From the NCBI GenBank assembly GCA_902574955.1, contig CACGPQ010000003.1, positions 1-60,698 on the forward strand: a stretch of DNA of 60,698 bases, in the 5' to 3' direction. The stretch is from an uncultured Synechococcaceae cyanobacterium. Lineage in GTDB: Bacteria; Cyanobacteriota; Cyanobacteriia; PCC-6307; Cyanobiaceae. A program made the translations under genes and the position numbers. The notes beneath the pieces were generated by a model. That model had not been told where the DNA came from and did not search any database. It worked only from the letters and a program-made list of their open reading frames with translations. Shown here piece after piece: positions 46,146 to 56,625 of the stretch (positions are counted from its first letter, which is position 1; the number at the start of each line of letters is the position of its first letter).

Positions 46146-47168
46146 TTAGTTGCTTCCAATAAATGTTTTGTTGACTATCTTTAATAAAAATTTTTTTACT
46201 CTATAGCCTGGGTATAAATTTATGATTTTTCTTAATTTCCCCCTCTTTTTGCTATGACTCCTTACACCTATCAATAAATCATAAATAAAGTTGAAAATGT
46301 CTGCTTTACTTTCAAATATCCCAACCCTTTGAGGGGAGCCTTTTTTATCCAATAATGGCTTAGTTTTTTCATAGGCTACTTTGTATTCAAACCAAGGAAT
46401 CGAAGGCCAAAGATGATGAATCAGATGGTAATTTTGACCCATTATCAATAAATTCATAAATTTGCTTGGATAAACTCGAGAATTTATCCATTTATTTCTT
46501 GATCGAAAAGGTCTATGAGGTAAATAATCAAAAAATATTCCTAAAGTTACTCCTACCATTAATGCTGGGCCGAACCATAAATTATAGATTAAATTCATAA
46601 AGTCAAATTTCAAACCTGCCAAGATAATTGTAATGAATATGGATCTTTCAATTCCCCATTGAAGTAATTCATATTTCCGCCAAAGTTTTCTTTGAAAGAA
46701 AAATACCTCATGATAAAAAAATCTTGGAGCAATTAGCCAAATTGGACCAAAAGTACTAACAATATGATCCGGATCATTTTTTGGGTGATTTACATGAATA
46801 TGATGTTGTAAATGAACTCTCGTAAAAACTGGGAAGCTAAATCCTAATAGAATTGCAGAGCCATGACCCATCGCTTGATTAATCCAAGGAACAGGATGAG
46901 CAGCTTTATGACAAGCATCATGAATTACAGTTCCCTCTATGTGAAGAGCTAAAAAAGCAGTGGCCACAAGTAGAGGTAGAGGCCAAACACCTCTATACCA
47001 TTGCCATATGCTAAGAAAAGCGAGAAAATAACCGCCAAAAAACAAACCTAATGTTGGATTCCAAAAACTTGGCGGATCTACATAATTTTTAATCTCTTTT
47101 TGCCAATTAAATGTTTTCGAAGAATTAGGATTTTTAGTTGTATTTTTACTGGTTAAGTTTGAAATCAT
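46146..47168 (-). CDS. crtR: Beta-carotene hydroxylase CrtR (fatty-acid desaturase-like)
   Basis: This 340-residue membrane protein has the three di-iron histidine boxes: HDACHKAAH, HLQHHIHVNH and NYHLIHHLWP, with four or so hydrophobic segments. The PSIPWFEYKVAYE end is typical of CrtR rather than acyl desaturases. It hydroxylates beta-ring carotenoids to zeaxanthin, the main carotenoid protectant of Prochlorococcus, in thylakoid or cytoplasmic membranes. It is convergent with gatC. A 164-base AT-rich spacer separates it from the divergent tRNA-Leu. Confidence 0.92.
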   Translation of the reverse strand: MISNLTSKNTTKNPNSSKTFNWQKEIKNYVDPPSFWNPTLGLFFGGYFLAFLSIWQWYRGVWPLPLLVATAFLALHIEGTVIHDACHKAAHPVPWINQAMGHGSAILLGFSFPVFTRVHLQHHIHVNHPKNDPDHIVSTFGPIWLIAPRFFYHEVFFFQRKLWRKYELLQWGIERSIFITIILAGLKFDFMNLIYNLWFGPALMVGVTLGIFFDYLPHRPFRSRNKWINSRVYPSKFMNLLIMGQNYHLIHHLWPSIPWFEYKVAYEKTKPLLDKKGSPQRVGIFESKADIFNFIYDLLIGVRSHSKKRGKLRKIINLYPGYRVKKFLLKIVNKTFIGSN

Positions 47169-47332
47169 TTATTTTATTCTTTAAATAATATAACTAATAT
47201 TTTAAGATGATTGCATGATCAAACATAAAAAATTTCTTTTAAGAGATTTTAATTTAATTTAATGTGTCAAATTAATCATCTTAAGAAAAAAAATTTTTAA
47301 AATAAACCTCTTTCAATTATTATTTTATTTGA

Positions 47333-47414
47333 GCGGTCGTGGCGGAATTGGTAGACGCGCGAGTTTTAGGTACTCGTATCTTCGGGTGTGGGAGTTCAAG
47401 TCTCCCCGACCGCA
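47333..47414 (+). tRNA. trnL-UAG: tRNA-Leu (anticodon UAG)
   Basis: The 82-base cloverleaf has the acceptor pair GCGGTCG/CGACCGC, a D arm with GGTAGACGC, the anticodon stem CGAGT/ACTCG around the loop TTTAGGT (anticodon UAG), a long variable arm as expected for tRNA-Leu, and a T arm with GTTCAAGTC. CCA is not encoded. It reads CUN leucine codons. Confidence 0.97.
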
Positions 47415-47485
47415 CTTAGGGAAATTATGATAGATAGTTTGTTTATTTAGATCAACTCTTATACTTTAATTAAGTAGTTAATTAA

Positions 47486-47935
47486 ATGAATATTTTGATA
47501 TTTTATTTGGGCACTTTTTACATTGTAATTGGGACCATTTTTCTAACTGTACCGATAATTTATCTTGAGCTCGGTAAACCAAAAGACTTAATAAAAGCTT
47601 TTTTAAATTTATTAATAGGTTTGATATTAATAATTAAAAATAAAACACTAGATGAATCATTTTTTGTAATTTTCCTTTTTTTAACAGTACTACTTATTTT
47701 TTATCTAGTAGAGCTTTTTTTATCTAGGTGGTACCAATTGACAGATAACGAAAAGAAAAAATTAACTACCTTTTTGGAGTTGAAAAACAACTTTTCGAAA
47801 ATATTAGAATCTAGTAATCTCGTATTTGGTGATTTTACGAAACTTTTAAAAATTTTTAAATTTGGTAGCAATAATAAAAATACAACCCCAAAAAAGTGGG
47901 TAAGAAATGATAAAAATGATAATATAAAAATCTGA
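47486..47935 (+). CDS. Small membrane protein, Ycf66-like
   Basis: This 149-residue protein has three hydrophobic segments (about 4-26, 38-52 and 58-78), then a charged region and a basic C-terminal tail (PKKWVRNDKND). The spacing of the hydrophobic parts and ELGKPKDLIKAFLNLLIGLI resemble the N-terminal region of Ycf66, but identity is low by eye. The function is unknown. It lies 71 bases after the tRNA-Leu and 121 bases before ileS. Confidence 0.5.
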   Translation: MNILIFYLGTFYIVIGTIFLTVPIIYLELGKPKDLIKAFLNLLIGLILIIKNKTLDESFFVIFLFLTVLLIFYLVELFLSRWYQLTDNEKKKLTTFLELKNNFSKILESSNLVFGDFTKLLKIFKFGSNNKNTTPKKWVRNDKNDNIKI

Positions 47936-48056
47936 AATCTAATAAATTGGTTATTTGAAACATCCCAAAAAAATTACAGGTCAATTAAGAAAGCATATAA
48001 TGAATTAGATTTATTTAAATAATTCTTTTGATCACTAATATTTCTAATATTGTCGT

Positions 48057-50963
48057 ATGAAATCTCAAAATAGCAAAGAACAAAAATCAGACTTTTCTTA
48101 TAAGGAAACTTTAAATTTACTAAAAACTGAATTCTCAATGCGTGCTAACTCTGTTGTAAGAGAACCTGAGATTCAGAATTTTTGGGCTAACAATGATATT
48201 GATTTCCAATTAGGTACAAACAATTCAGGAGAAATATTTACATTACATGATGGTCCTCCTTACGCAAATGGAGCGCTTCATATGGGTCATGCCCTTAATA
48301 AAGTTTTAAAAGACATAATTAATAAATACAAAACCTTAAGAGGATTTAGGGTTCATTTTGTACCTGGCTGGGACTGTCATGGATTACCTATTGAATTAAA
48401 AGTTCTTCAGAATTTAAAATCTGATGAAAGAAAGAATCTTGACACCCTAGATTTAAGAAAAAAAGCAACAGATTATGCCCATATCCAAATTAATAATCAA
48501 AAGGAGGGTTTCAAAAGGTGGGGTATATGGGGAGATTGGGATGACCCTTACTTAACTCTTAAGAAAAGTTATGAATCTGCTCAGATTGGAGTATTTGGGA
48601 AAATGTTTTTAAATGGCTATATATATCGAGGTCTTAAACCTGTGCACTGGAGTCCAAGTTCGAGGACTGCACTGGCAGAAGCAGAATTAGAATATCCAGA
48701 TGAACATTATTCAAAAAGTATTTATGTTTCATTAAAAATCACAAAAATATCTGAGGAAATTCTATTAAATTTCAGCCGAGAAAATCTTAATATAAAAAAA
48801 GATTTTTTTCAAAATAATTCTTTTATAACCATTTGGACAACAACTCCTTGGACCATACCTGCAAATGAAGCAGTTGCAGTCAATCCAAAAATAATGTACG
48901 TTTTTGCTATCGATGAAGAGAAACGAATTTACCTTTTTGCAAAGGATTTATCCTCAGAAATAAGTAATAAATTTAATAAAGATTTCAAGGTAATGTTAGA
49001 GGTTACAGGCTCTAAATTGGAAAATATTGAATATAAACATCCCTCTAAGAATAAAAATTGCAGAATTGTAATTGGAGGAGATTACATTACTACAGATTCA
49101 GGTACTGGAATTGTTCATACTGCTCCTGGTCATGGGATAGATGATTTTAATGTGGGTCAAAAATATGATTTACCAGTAACGTGTGTTGTTGATGAAAAAG
49201 GTAACTTAAATGAATATTCTGGTCAATTCAAAGGATCAAATGTACTGAAAGACGCAAATGATTTAATTATTGACTATTTAAAAGAAAATAATTTGCTTCT
49301 ATTACAAGAAAATTATAAGCATAGATATCCGTATGATTGGAGAACCAAAAAACCAACTATTTTTAGGGCAACAGAACAATGGTTTGCATCTGTAAATGGC
49401 TTCAGATCATCTGCATTAAAGGCAATCGAAGATGTTGAATGGATGCCAGCTACTGGAAAGAAAAGAATTTATTCTATGGTTGTTGGTAGAGGAGACTGGT
49501 GTATTTCTAGACAAAGGTCATGGGGAGTACCAATCCCAGTTTTTTATAAAAAAAATGGTAATGACATTCTCCTTAATAGCGAGATAATTAATCATATTCA
49601 AGGACTTTTTAATGATTATGGAGCAGATATTTGGTGGGATTGGGATGTTAAGAATTTATTGCCAGAAAATTATGCAAAAGAATCGGATTTATGGAAAAAA
49701 GGGACAGATACAATGGATGTTTGGTTCGATTCAGGATCTAGCTGGGCCGCAGTATGTGAACAAAGAAGTGAATTAAAGTATCCAGCCGATCTGTATTTAG
49801 AGGGCTCAGATCAACATCGAGGATGGTTCCAGTCCTCTTTGCTAACATCCGTTGCAGTCAATAATAAACCTCCATATAAGAAAGTTTTAACTCACGGTTT
49901 TGCACTTGATGAAAATGGAAGAAAAATGAGTAAATCTTTAGGCAATGTTGTTGATCCGAATATAATTATTAATGGTGGTAATAATAAAAAAACTGAACCT
50001 GCCTATGGCGCTGATGTTTTAAGACTATGGGTAAGCTCTGTAGATTATTCAGTAGATGTTCCAATTGGTTCAAATATACTCAAGCAACTTTCAGACGTGT
50101 ACAGAAAAGTTCGCAATACTGCAAGATATCTTCTAGGTAATATTCATGATTATGATCCTAAAATTGATAGTTTTGAAATTGATCAATTGCCACTATTAGA
50201 TCAATGGATGTTAGGAAGGTTAGTTGAGGTTACAGATGAAATATCAAATGCTTATGAAAATTATGAATTCTCAAAATTTTTCCAAATCTTGCAAAGTTTT
50301 TGCGTTGTAGATCTATCAAATTTTTATTTGGATATTGCAAAGGATAGGTTATATGTAAGTTCTAAATCACAATTTAGGAGAAGATCATGTCAGTTCGTCA
50401 TGTCAAAAGTCGTTGAAAATTTAGCCGTCCTAATTTCTCCAGTGCTTTGTCATATGGCTGAAGATATTTGGCAAAATATTCCATATTCAACTAAAGAGAA
50501 ATCAGTATTTCAAAGAGGATGGCCAATATTTTTGAAGTCATGGAATAATCAAATAATTAATGAGCACATTACAAATTTAAGAAATTTGAGAGTTGAAATT
50601 AACAAGGCTATAGAAGGATGTAGGAACAAACAAATAATTGGAGCAGCTTTAGAAACTGAAGTTAATTATTTACCTGAAGATAAAGCTTTAAAAGATTCAC
50701 TCACTTGGCTAAAAGAATTTGGCAATCAAGATGTAGATTTATTTAGGGATTGGCTTATAGTATCAAACTTCCAAGTGGTATCAGATTTGGTAGAGAATTC
50801 TCTGATTATTGATAACAATGCACTCGGTAAAATTCAAATAATAAAAGCTCAAGGTCAAAAATGTGATAGATGTTGGCATTATCAAAAAGAAACTTTTAAT
50901 GGAATCCAAAATACAAAATTATGCAAAAGATGTTCAAATATTATTAATTCTGAATTTATTTAA
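48057..50963 (+). CDS. ileS: Isoleucyl-tRNA synthetase
   Basis: This 968-residue class I synthetase has the HIGH-type motif in [15 protein letters not shown] (about 74-88), an editing domain with the [11 protein letters not shown] segment, KMSKS in [10 protein letters not shown], and a C-terminal zinc module (CDRCWHYQ and CKRCSNI). This is the bacterial ileS1 form. It charges tRNA-Ile and hydrolyses mischarged Val-tRNA. The gene overlaps the convergent 102-residue gene by 4 bases. Confidence 0.98.
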   Translation: MKSQNSKEQKSDFSYKETLNLLKTEFSMRANSVVREPEIQNFWANNDIDFQLGTNNSGEIFTLHDGPPYANGALHMGHALNKVLKDIINKYKTLRGFRVHFVPGWDCHGLPIELKVLQNLKSDERKNLDTLDLRKKATDYAHIQINNQKEGFKRWGIWGDWDDPYLTLKKSYESAQIGVFGKMFLNGYIYRGLKPVHWSPSSRTALAEAELEYPDEHYSKSIYVSLKITKISEEILLNFSRENLNIKKDFFQNNSFITIWTTTPWTIPANEAVAVNPKIMYVFAIDEEKRIYLFAKDLSSEISNKFNKDFKVMLEVTGSKLENIEYKHPSKNKNCRIVIGGDYITTDSGTGIVHTAPGHGIDDFNVGQKYDLPVTCVVDEKGNLNEYSGQFKGSNVLKDANDLIIDYLKENNLLLLQENYKHRYPYDWRTKKPTIFRATEQWFASVNGFRSSALKAIEDVEWMPATGKKRIYSMVVGRGDWCISRQRSWGVPIPVFYKKNGNDILLNSEIINHIQGLFNDYGADIWWDWDVKNLLPENYAKESDLWKKGTDTMDVWFDSGSSWAAVCEQRSELKYPADLYLEGSDQHRGWFQSSLLTSVAVNNKPPYKKVLTHGFALDENGRKMSKSLGNVVDPNIIINGGNNKKTEPAYGADVLRLWVSSVDYSVDVPIGSNILKQLSDVYRKVRNTARYLLGNIHDYDPKIDSFEIDQLPLLDQWMLGRLVEVTDEISNAYENYEFSKFFQILQSFCVVDLSNFYLDIAKDRLYVSSKSQFRRRSCQFVMSKVVENLAVLISPVLCHMAEDIWQNIPYSTKEKSVFQRGWPIFLKSWNNQIINEHITNLRNLRVEINKAIEGCRNKQIIGAALETEVNYLPEDKALKDSLTWLKEFGNQDVDLFRDWLIVSNFQVVSDLVENSLIIDNNALGKIQIIKAQGQKCDRCWHYQKETFNGIQNTKLCKRCSNIINSEFI

Positions 50964-51268
50964 ATCCAGTTTTTTGGATTCAGAAAGAAAACTGAGGTTT
51001 GATTTTCTCTTATAAAATTTTCTTCGGTTTCTGTTAATGGTGCTTTATAAAGTTTAAAGTCTGTAATTACATAATTAAGTGATATTACTTTTTTTTCTAC
51101 ATCTATTTCAATTGGATGAGTTGTTGAGCTACTGTAACCTCTGAAAATAAGTATTTCTAATTGTTCTTTATGATTTGCTTTTAGAATAAAACCCTTTAGT
51201 TTAAGTATCCTATCAGGCATCTCGGAACTTATTTTTTCAAGACTATTGATTAAATCAATTTTTGCCAT
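50960..51268 (-). CDS. Small hypothetical protein downstream of the DUF3177 gene
   Basis: From the ATG at 51268 it encodes 102 residues ([14 protein letters not shown]); the alternative ATG at 51295 would add nine and give a longer overlap with the preceding gene. It is predicted to be a mixed alpha/beta fold with [20 protein letters not shown] near the centre, a motif that looks like a family shared by cyanobacteria and plastid-bearing eukaryotes, but I cannot name it with certainty. It overlaps the upstream DUF3177 gene by 14 bases, so the two are coupled, and ileS by 4 bases. Confidence 0.68.
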   Translation of the reverse strand: MAKIDLINSLEKISSEMPDRILKLKGFILKANHKEQLEILIFRGYSSSTTHPIEIDVEKKVISLNYVITDFKLYKAPLTETEENFIRENQTSVFFLNPKNWI

Positions 51269-51878
51269 TTTCTGAGAAGCAAGAGTTTCTTCCATTTTTA
51301 GGGAATTTGATTATTGACCATTGAATAAGGCCTAAAATATAGAATAACAATGAAAATAATCCTAAGAATTTTGCTATCGGCTGAGTAAAGTTAGCTCCAA
51401 AGAGAAAATTAAATAAATTTTTTAACAAAATATATAAATTTGAAGAAGGCTGAAGCCATATTGCACACTCATCCGAATTAATGAAAGATAAGCAGTTAAA
51501 GTTTTGTAAACTCTGAATTAAGAAATTGAGAGATATAAAAGTTACCGTCCATCTCCATATTTTTGTCGTTGTGGTAAGAGCGTAAGAAAAATCATATTCT
51601 CTTAATTCATCATTAATATCATTCCAAAACCAAACTGAAGCTGTCATCAATAATGTTGAAATATTTGTTATCACAAGAGCATAATTATACTTGCCAATTA
51701 AAAGTAGAAGGCTTATAAAAAATAAAAGGGATATTTTCCAATAAATTGATAAAAGTTTATTAACTACTTTAATTTTTTTTTTAATTGACCAGCAGGATAG
51801 AGTAAAAGGAATACCAATGAGGAAAATTATTGAAATTTGAAAGGATAGCCAAATAGAAAGTTGATTAAAAACGTTCAA
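51255..51878 (-). CDS. DUF3177 family membrane protein
   Basis: This 207-residue protein has five to six hydrophobic segments. The features SIYWKISLLFFISLLLLIGK, SVWFWNDINDELREYDFSYA and KIWRWTVTF are like the cyanobacterial DUF3177 family. No function is known. It is first of a two-gene minus-strand unit with the small gene that overlaps its end. It is divergent from trmB across 119 bases of AT-rich sequence. Confidence 0.68.
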   Translation of the reverse strand: MNVFNQLSIWLSFQISIIFLIGIPFTLSCWSIKKKIKVVNKLLSIYWKISLLFFISLLLLIGKYNYALVITNISTLLMTASVWFWNDINDELREYDFSYALTTTTKIWRWTVTFISLNFLIQSLQNFNCLSFINSDECAIWLQPSSNLYILLKNLFNFLFGANFTQPIAKFLGLFSLLFYILGLIQWSIIKFPKNGRNSCFSENGKN

Positions 51879-51997
51879 AACTTTTTCTTTTTAAACACAT
51901 AATTATTAAACATCAAACTGTTACTTTTGAACTTACTATTGTCATAGTTATGAATATTATGCATCCTTATATTATCGCCTAGGAATATTAATAATGT

Positions 51998-52627
51998 ATG
52001 AGACAGCATGTTAATCCGCTTAGTAGTAATTTTAATCAGATCGAGAGAATACCTTGTTTGAGGGAAATGTTTGGTGATTCTAAACTGAATCTTCATTTGG
52101 ATATAGGTTGTGCTGCTGGTGAGTTTTTATTTGATTTAGCTTTAGTTAATACCAGTTGGAATTATGTAGGAATTGAAATCCGTGAGAAATTAGTCAAAAA
52201 TGCTAAATTGAAAGTGATTGATAGAGAAATCAGAAATCTATATTTTATATTTGGTAATGTTAATAATATTTTGAATGATGACCAAAGTAAATTTATTTTC
52301 AAGAGTCTAAAAAGTATTTCTTTTAATTTTCCTGATCCATGGTTTAAAAAGAGACATTGTAAAAGGCGTGTAATTCAGCCAGAATTTATTAAAATCCTCT
52401 CAAATTTATTGCAAAAAGGTACTTTAATTTTTATAAAAACAGATGTAAAGGATTTATTCGATTATATGGATTGCACAATAACAAGTAATTTTTATTTTAA
52501 AGTAATAGATAAAAAAGATTTTAATTATTTCGAAAGTTTTAATCCAAATAAATTAAAAACTAATCGGGAAAAGTATGCATTAGTTAAACAACTTGATATT
52601 TTTGAAAGGATTTATATTAAAATTTGA
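51998..52627 (+). CDS. trmB: tRNA (guanine-N7)-methyltransferase
   Basis: This 209-residue protein has a SAM-binding motif DIGCAAGEF near 34-42, a family motif [15 protein letters not shown] and a C-terminal [10 protein letters not shown] segment. It methylates G46 of tRNA. The N terminus (MRQHVNPLS) is the conserved opening, so the ATG at 51998 is secure. It ends 7 bases before the stop of the convergent glmM. Confidence 0.93.
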   Translation: MRQHVNPLSSNFNQIERIPCLREMFGDSKLNLHLDIGCAAGEFLFDLALVNTSWNYVGIEIREKLVKNAKLKVIDREIRNLYFIFGNVNNILNDDQSKFIFKSLKSISFNFPDPWFKKRHCKRRVIQPEFIKILSNLLQKGTLIFIKTDVKDLFDYMDCTITSNFYFKVIDKKDFNYFESFNPNKLKTNREKYALVKQLDIFERIYIKI

Positions 52628-52634
52628 TTCATCT

Positions 52635-53987
52635 TTAATTTATTATTTTATTCATTTCTAAAAAGAGTTTGTTTGTTATTTCATTTGATAAAGAATGAAC
52701 TTTTTTATGATTTTTGGCCTCAACTAGAACTCTCATTACGGGTTCCGTCCCGCTAGGTCTTATATAAACTCTACAATTATCCGAATATATTGACTGGAAA
52801 TTTTCTATCGTTTGATCAATTAAGACTTTGGTTTTTGTATCTAATTTATTAATATTAAAATCTAAATTGATATTGGTTAATTTTTGAGGAAAAGGTTCGA
52901 AACTACTTTTAAGCCAATCGCTTAAATTAATGTTTTTCTTTTTACAATGTTTAGAAATTTGAAGTGCAGTCAATATCCCATCTCCAGAAAAGTTATTAAG
53001 TTTTGAAAGTATATGACCTGATTGCTCGCCTCCTAAAACAGCTCTTTTTTCCTTCATTGCGTCATGTACATATTTATCTCCTACATCTGTTCTATATAAA
53101 GTTCCTCCAATTTTCTTCCAGGCGTTTTCAAAACCTAAGTTTGCCATTTGCGTTGATATTAGTAAATTATTAGTAAGAATTTTTTGTTCCATAAGTTCTC
53201 TACCCCAAAGAAAAAGAATGTGATCTCCATCCAAAACATTTCCTTTTGAATCTATTCCAATTACTCTATCGGCATCTCCATCGAAACTAAAACCCATATC
53301 TGCAGGACTCTCTCTTAATGCTTTTTTTAAAGGTTCGAGGTTTGTAGAGCCACAATTCATATTAATTTTATCCCCATCTTTAGAGTTATTGATAACTTTT
53401 ACATCAGCGCCAAGAGACTGAAAAATTTTTTTTGCGCACGTTGTCGCTGATCCATAGCATGTGTCTAATATGATTCTCAACCCGCTTAAATTTTCTCCCC
53501 CCATTGTTTGGATTAGGCTTTTAATATAAGTATCCATAAGGTATTTATCTGTTTTTAGAGGTATCACTTTTGTAGGAACTGATATATTTTGATTTGAATC
53601 TTCAATTAATTTTTGAATCTTATTTTCGAAATATTTGGTAATTTTTTGACCATTATGATCAAAAATTTTTATACCGTTATATTCTGGTGGATTATGACTT
53701 GCAGATATCATAATCCCACTACTCAGGTTCTCTTGTTTGATTAAAAAAGGTATAGCTGGGGTAGGGCAGATTCCAAGATTGATAATTTTTTTTCCACTTT
53801 TATTTATACCTTCTGTTATTGCCTGAAGAAGAATATCTCCACTAATTCTTGTGTCTCTTCCAATTAATATTGGATTTTTCTTCTCTAAAATCGAACCTAA
53901 AGCATATCCTACTTTGTAGGCTAGAGAATAAGTTATCTCTTTATTATATCTTCCTCTTATTCCATCAGTTCCAAAGATTGATTGCAT
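52635..53987 (-). CDS. glmM: Phosphoglucosamine mutase
   Basis: This 450-residue protein has the phospho-serine loop in [17 protein letters not shown] (about 97-113), the metal-binding [14 protein letters not shown] (about 238-251), the sugar loop GEQSGHI and the phosphate loop [11 protein letters not shown] near the C terminus. Its start [11 protein letters not shown] is the GlmM-type opening. It makes glucosamine 1-phosphate for peptidoglycan and LPS. It is single on the minus strand between trmB and the thioredoxin-like gene. Confidence 0.95.
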   Translation of the reverse strand: MQSIFGTDGIRGRYNKEITYSLAYKVGYALGSILEKKNPILIGRDTRISGDILLQAITEGINKSGKKIINLGICPTPAIPFLIKQENLSSGIMISASHNPPEYNGIKIFDHNGQKITKYFENKIQKLIEDSNQNISVPTKVIPLKTDKYLMDTYIKSLIQTMGGENLSGLRIILDTCYGSATTCAKKIFQSLGADVKVINNSKDGDKINMNCGSTNLEPLKKALRESPADMGFSFDGDADRVIGIDSKGNVLDGDHILFLWGRELMEQKILTNNLLISTQMANLGFENAWKKIGGTLYRTDVGDKYVHDAMKEKRAVLGGEQSGHILSKLNNFSGDGILTALQISKHCKKKNINLSDWLKSSFEPFPQKLTNINLDFNINKLDTKTKVLIDQTIENFQSIYSDNCRVYIRPSGTEPVMRVLVEAKNHKKVHSLSNEITNKLFLEMNKIIN

Positions 53988-54098
53988 AATTAGATTTCAG
54001 GAATCAAAGAAATTTTTGATAATTTTTCAGTTTTTATTTTATCAGTTGATTAAAAGCGTATAGATTTCAAGTCTCTTTATTTGTTTGACTTACTTAAG

Positions 54099-54671
54099 AT
54101 GTTTTTAGTTAGCAATACCTTAATAGTGCAATCTGATAGCCGAGAACCAATTTTAAAGATCAATTTAAAAACAATACTTATTTTAATTATATCTATTTTT
54201 ATTGTTTCATTTCTTTTGTTTAAAAATTCATTTTTAAAATCAACTTACCTTCTAAAGAGTTTTGGAGAATCTTCTCTTGACCCTAAAATAGCTCTGACAA
54301 ATAACAAGCCTACATTTCTGGAATTTTATGCTGAGTGGTGTGAAGTTTGCAAAGAAATGGCTCCACAAGTTTCTGCTTTTAAAGATGAATTTGAAAAAGA
54401 TATAGATTTTGTTTTTTTAAATGTTGATAATCAAAAATGGGGTAGTTACATCCAGAAGTTTTCCGTAAATGGGATTCCTCAAATTAATCTTTTCGATAAA
54501 AAAGGTAATCTAATATCAACCTTTATTGGTAAACAAGATGAATTTAAAATAAGAGAATCTATTAATAATTTAGAGAAAGATGAGAAATCCTATCAGGAAA
54601 TTATTAATGCTGAATTTTCAACAATTCAAGAAAATAAAAATAACGAGGTTAGTCCTCGTAGTCATGGATAA
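54099..54671 (+). CDS. txlA: Membrane-anchored thioredoxin-like protein (TxlA/HCF164-like)
   Basis: From the ATG at 54099 this encodes 190 residues; a TTG at 54081 would add six. A single hydrophobic segment (about 25-45) precedes a thioredoxin domain with the active site FYAEWCEVCKEMAP and the cis-proline stretch NGIPQINLF. The layout matches cyanobacterial TxlA and plant HCF164, which pass reducing power to lumenal or membrane targets such as cytochrome assembly. The C-terminal tail is polar. It is convergent with thyX, 3 bases apart. Confidence 0.82.
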   Translation: MFLVSNTLIVQSDSREPILKINLKTILILIISIFIVSFLLFKNSFLKSTYLLKSFGESSLDPKIALTNNKPTFLEFYAEWCEVCKEMAPQVSAFKDEFEKDIDFVFLNVDNQKWGSYIQKFSVNGIPQINLFDKKGNLISTFIGKQDEFKIRESINNLEKDEKSYQEIINAEFSTIQENKNNEVSPRSHG

Positions 54672-54674
54672 TTT

Positions 54675-55307
54675 TTACCATTCTAAAGATTTTGATACAA
54701 TGGGAAAACTTTGTTTAAAAATATACTTGCAATTTTGGGCGATAGTCTTGTGTTCTTTTTGGGTGCCGTGAGCTGATCTTAAATGAATGTAATGGATCCA
54801 AGATCTGCATGAACCAGACATGTAGATTCTTGTTGGAGTTGCCAAGGGTAAAACAAATCTCGCACATTCTTTGGCTACGCCTTCTGCAAGTAAATCTTCA
54901 TATAATTCTGAAGCAGCCTGAAAATGCAAACTAATTTTTTCTTTGAATCTTTTTTTTAACTCATCAGGCAGGTCAGGAATTGAATTTTGCCTATTTTTAA
55001 AATCTTGACGCCTCAACTCTGGTAAAGGAATATTACCCAATTGAGAACTATCTGCATATCTCTGAGAAAATTCCTGGAAAGTAAATGATCTATGTCTTAA
55101 AATTTGGGCTGCTATTCCTCTGTTAGTTTCTATTTGTAAGGTCATAAATGACTGTTCAAAGACGCTCCAATGTTCGTTTTTAATGCAATAACTCAATAAT
55201 TTAGAATAGTCCTCATTTTCCTGATTTTTTGGATTGCTAACTCTCGCAATGTAAGCCATTGTTTTTTCTGCATCAGGAGTTAGCGAAATTAGTTCAACTT
55301 TACTCAT
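54675..55307 (-). CDS. thyX: Flavin-dependent thymidylate synthase ThyX
   Basis: This 210-residue protein has the ThyX motif RHRSFTFQEFSQRY (about 73-86), the N-terminal LISLTPDAEKTMAYIARVS and the C-terminal WIHYIHLRSAHGTQKEH. It makes dTMP from dUMP with methylenetetrahydrofolate, FAD and NADPH, replacing ThyA. It starts one base after dcd; cobO, dcd and thyX form a tight minus-strand row devoted to dNTP supply. Confidence 0.96.
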   Translation of the reverse strand: MSKVELISLTPDAEKTMAYIARVSNPKNQENEDYSKLLSYCIKNEHWSVFEQSFMTLQIETNRGIAAQILRHRSFTFQEFSQRYADSSQLGNIPLPELRRQDFKNRQNSIPDLPDELKKRFKEKISLHFQAASELYEDLLAEGVAKECARFVLPLATPTRIYMSGSCRSWIHYIHLRSAHGTQKEHKTIAQNCKYIFKQSFPIVSKSLEW

Positions 55308-55308
55308 T

Positions 55309-55902
55309 TTAGATCTTTGCTAAAGTCACTTTTTCAGGTTGGTTTTGATATTTACCTCTTCTATCTTCATAGGTTGTAGAGCACGGATCACCTTCAAAAA
55401 AGAGTAATTGGCAAATACCCTCTTCAGCATAAATTCTGCAATCTGCACCTGAACTATTACTAAACTCTAAAGTTAAATGACCTTCCCAACCTGCCTCTGC
55501 TGGTGTTGTATTAACAATTATTCCTAGTCTTGCATAAGTACTTTTGCCTATGCAGATTACAGTTATATTTTCTGGTACTTTCATCTTTTCTAAAGCCACT
55601 CCTAAGCCATATGAGTGAGCAGGAAGAATAAAAAAGTCTCCATCTTTATCATGGTGAAGAACAGTTTTTTCTAAGTTATTAGGATTAAATTTTTTAGGAT
55701 TCATCACAGTCCCAGGGACATGCCTGAAAATTAGGAATTCATTTGAAGATAGTCTTAAATCATAGCCATAAGATGAACATCCGTAACTCAAAACTGGCTT
55801 TTGTTTAGTGTCAGGCTCAAGATGCCTCACTAAATTTGATTGAAATGGTTTTATCATTCCTTCTGAGGCTTTTTGATTTATCCAGAGATCATTTTTTAGC
55901 AT
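55309..55902 (-). CDS. dcd: dCTP deaminase
   Basis: This 197-residue protein is full length for Dcd. It has QKPVLSYGCSSYGYDLRLS (about 33-51), the catalytic stretch VNTTPAEAGWEGHLTLEFSN and a C-terminal YQNQPEKVTLAK. It deaminates dCTP to dUTP, which supplies dUMP for the neighbouring thyX after hydrolysis. It is 4 bases downstream of the cobO-like gene and 1 base upstream of thyX. Confidence 0.94.
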   Translation of the reverse strand: MLKNDLWINQKASEGMIKPFQSNLVRHLEPDTKQKPVLSYGCSSYGYDLRLSSNEFLIFRHVPGTVMNPKKFNPNNLEKTVLHHDKDGDFFILPAHSYGLGVALEKMKVPENITVICIGKSTYARLGIIVNTTPAEAGWEGHLTLEFSNSSGADCRIYAEEGICQLLFFEGDPCSTTYEDRRGKYQNQPEKVTLAKI

Positions 55903-55906
55903 TGTT

Positions 55907-56488
55907 TTATGAGCGAAGTTCGGTGATTTGGTTGGCCATTAATAATAGATCTTTAGGAATATCTGTACCAGTAAGGATTACATCTCCTGATATAAATCGG
56001 TTTTCAAGTGTTGAAATCAAATCATCTTTATCGATAATTTTCATGTCAATAGCTAAAAAAATTTCGTCAAGTATGATTTGGTCATTTTTGCCAGACTGTA
56101 GTTCTTTTTTACAAAAATTCCACAATTCTAAAGTAGATTCATGAATAGATTTTTTTAATTCAATATTTTTTTCAATTGCTTCAGGATTATATTGATCAAA
56201 GGAATGTGATGATCTTACCCAGGTTAAATTACCGCATAGCTTTACTGCATTATCAACTCCTTGTTTTACCCCTCCCTTCATAAATTGTATTAAGAGCACT
56301 TGCCTACCTAAAGCAGCATTTCTTAGAGAGTCTCTAATGATCGATGTGTAGCTTCCTCGATATGAAGATTGATAGACTTGAATTTGTCCGCCTTGTGTAA
56401 ATCTTTTTGCATTGATTTCGTTAGAAGTACTTATATTTACAACATCAAGATTACTTTTAGAATATATATGGGATGAACTCATTACCAT
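55907..56488 (-). CDS. cobO: CobO/BtuR-like corrinoid adenosyltransferase with degenerate P-loop
   Basis: This 193-residue protein keeps the CobO framework: GRQVLLIQFMKGG (61-73), a central LTWVRSS, LDEIFLAID and LTGTDIPKDLL near the end. The Walker A loop, normally GNGKGKT, reads QSSYRGSYT (40-48), so the invariant lysine is gone. The expected reaction adds the adenosyl group to cob(I)alamin using ATP; whether this copy still binds ATP is open. It leads dcd and thyX by 4 bases. It is divergent from ntcA across 199 bases. Confidence 0.8.
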   Translation of the reverse strand: MVMSSSHIYSKSNLDVVNISTSNEINAKRFTQGGQIQVYQSSYRGSYTSIIRDSLRNAALGRQVLLIQFMKGGVKQGVDNAVKLCGNLTWVRSSHSFDQYNPEAIEKNIELKKSIHESTLELWNFCKKELQSGKNDQIILDEIFLAIDMKIIDKDDLISTLENRFISGDVILTGTDIPKDLLLMANQITELRS

Positions 56489-56625
56489 TATTTAGATTTT
56501 TTCTATATGCAGTATAATTACAATCATTTAACGCTGCATATAGTGTAATTTTACTTAAAAAATGGTTAATAAATTGAAAACTGACTGAAAAGGACTTATT
56601 GATTAACCGATAAGAATTGAAAATT

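Noticed and set aside
51875-52096. A 73-codon minus-strand frame covering the start of trmB.
   Set aside because: It overlaps the conserved start of trmB and the spacer and has no coding character.
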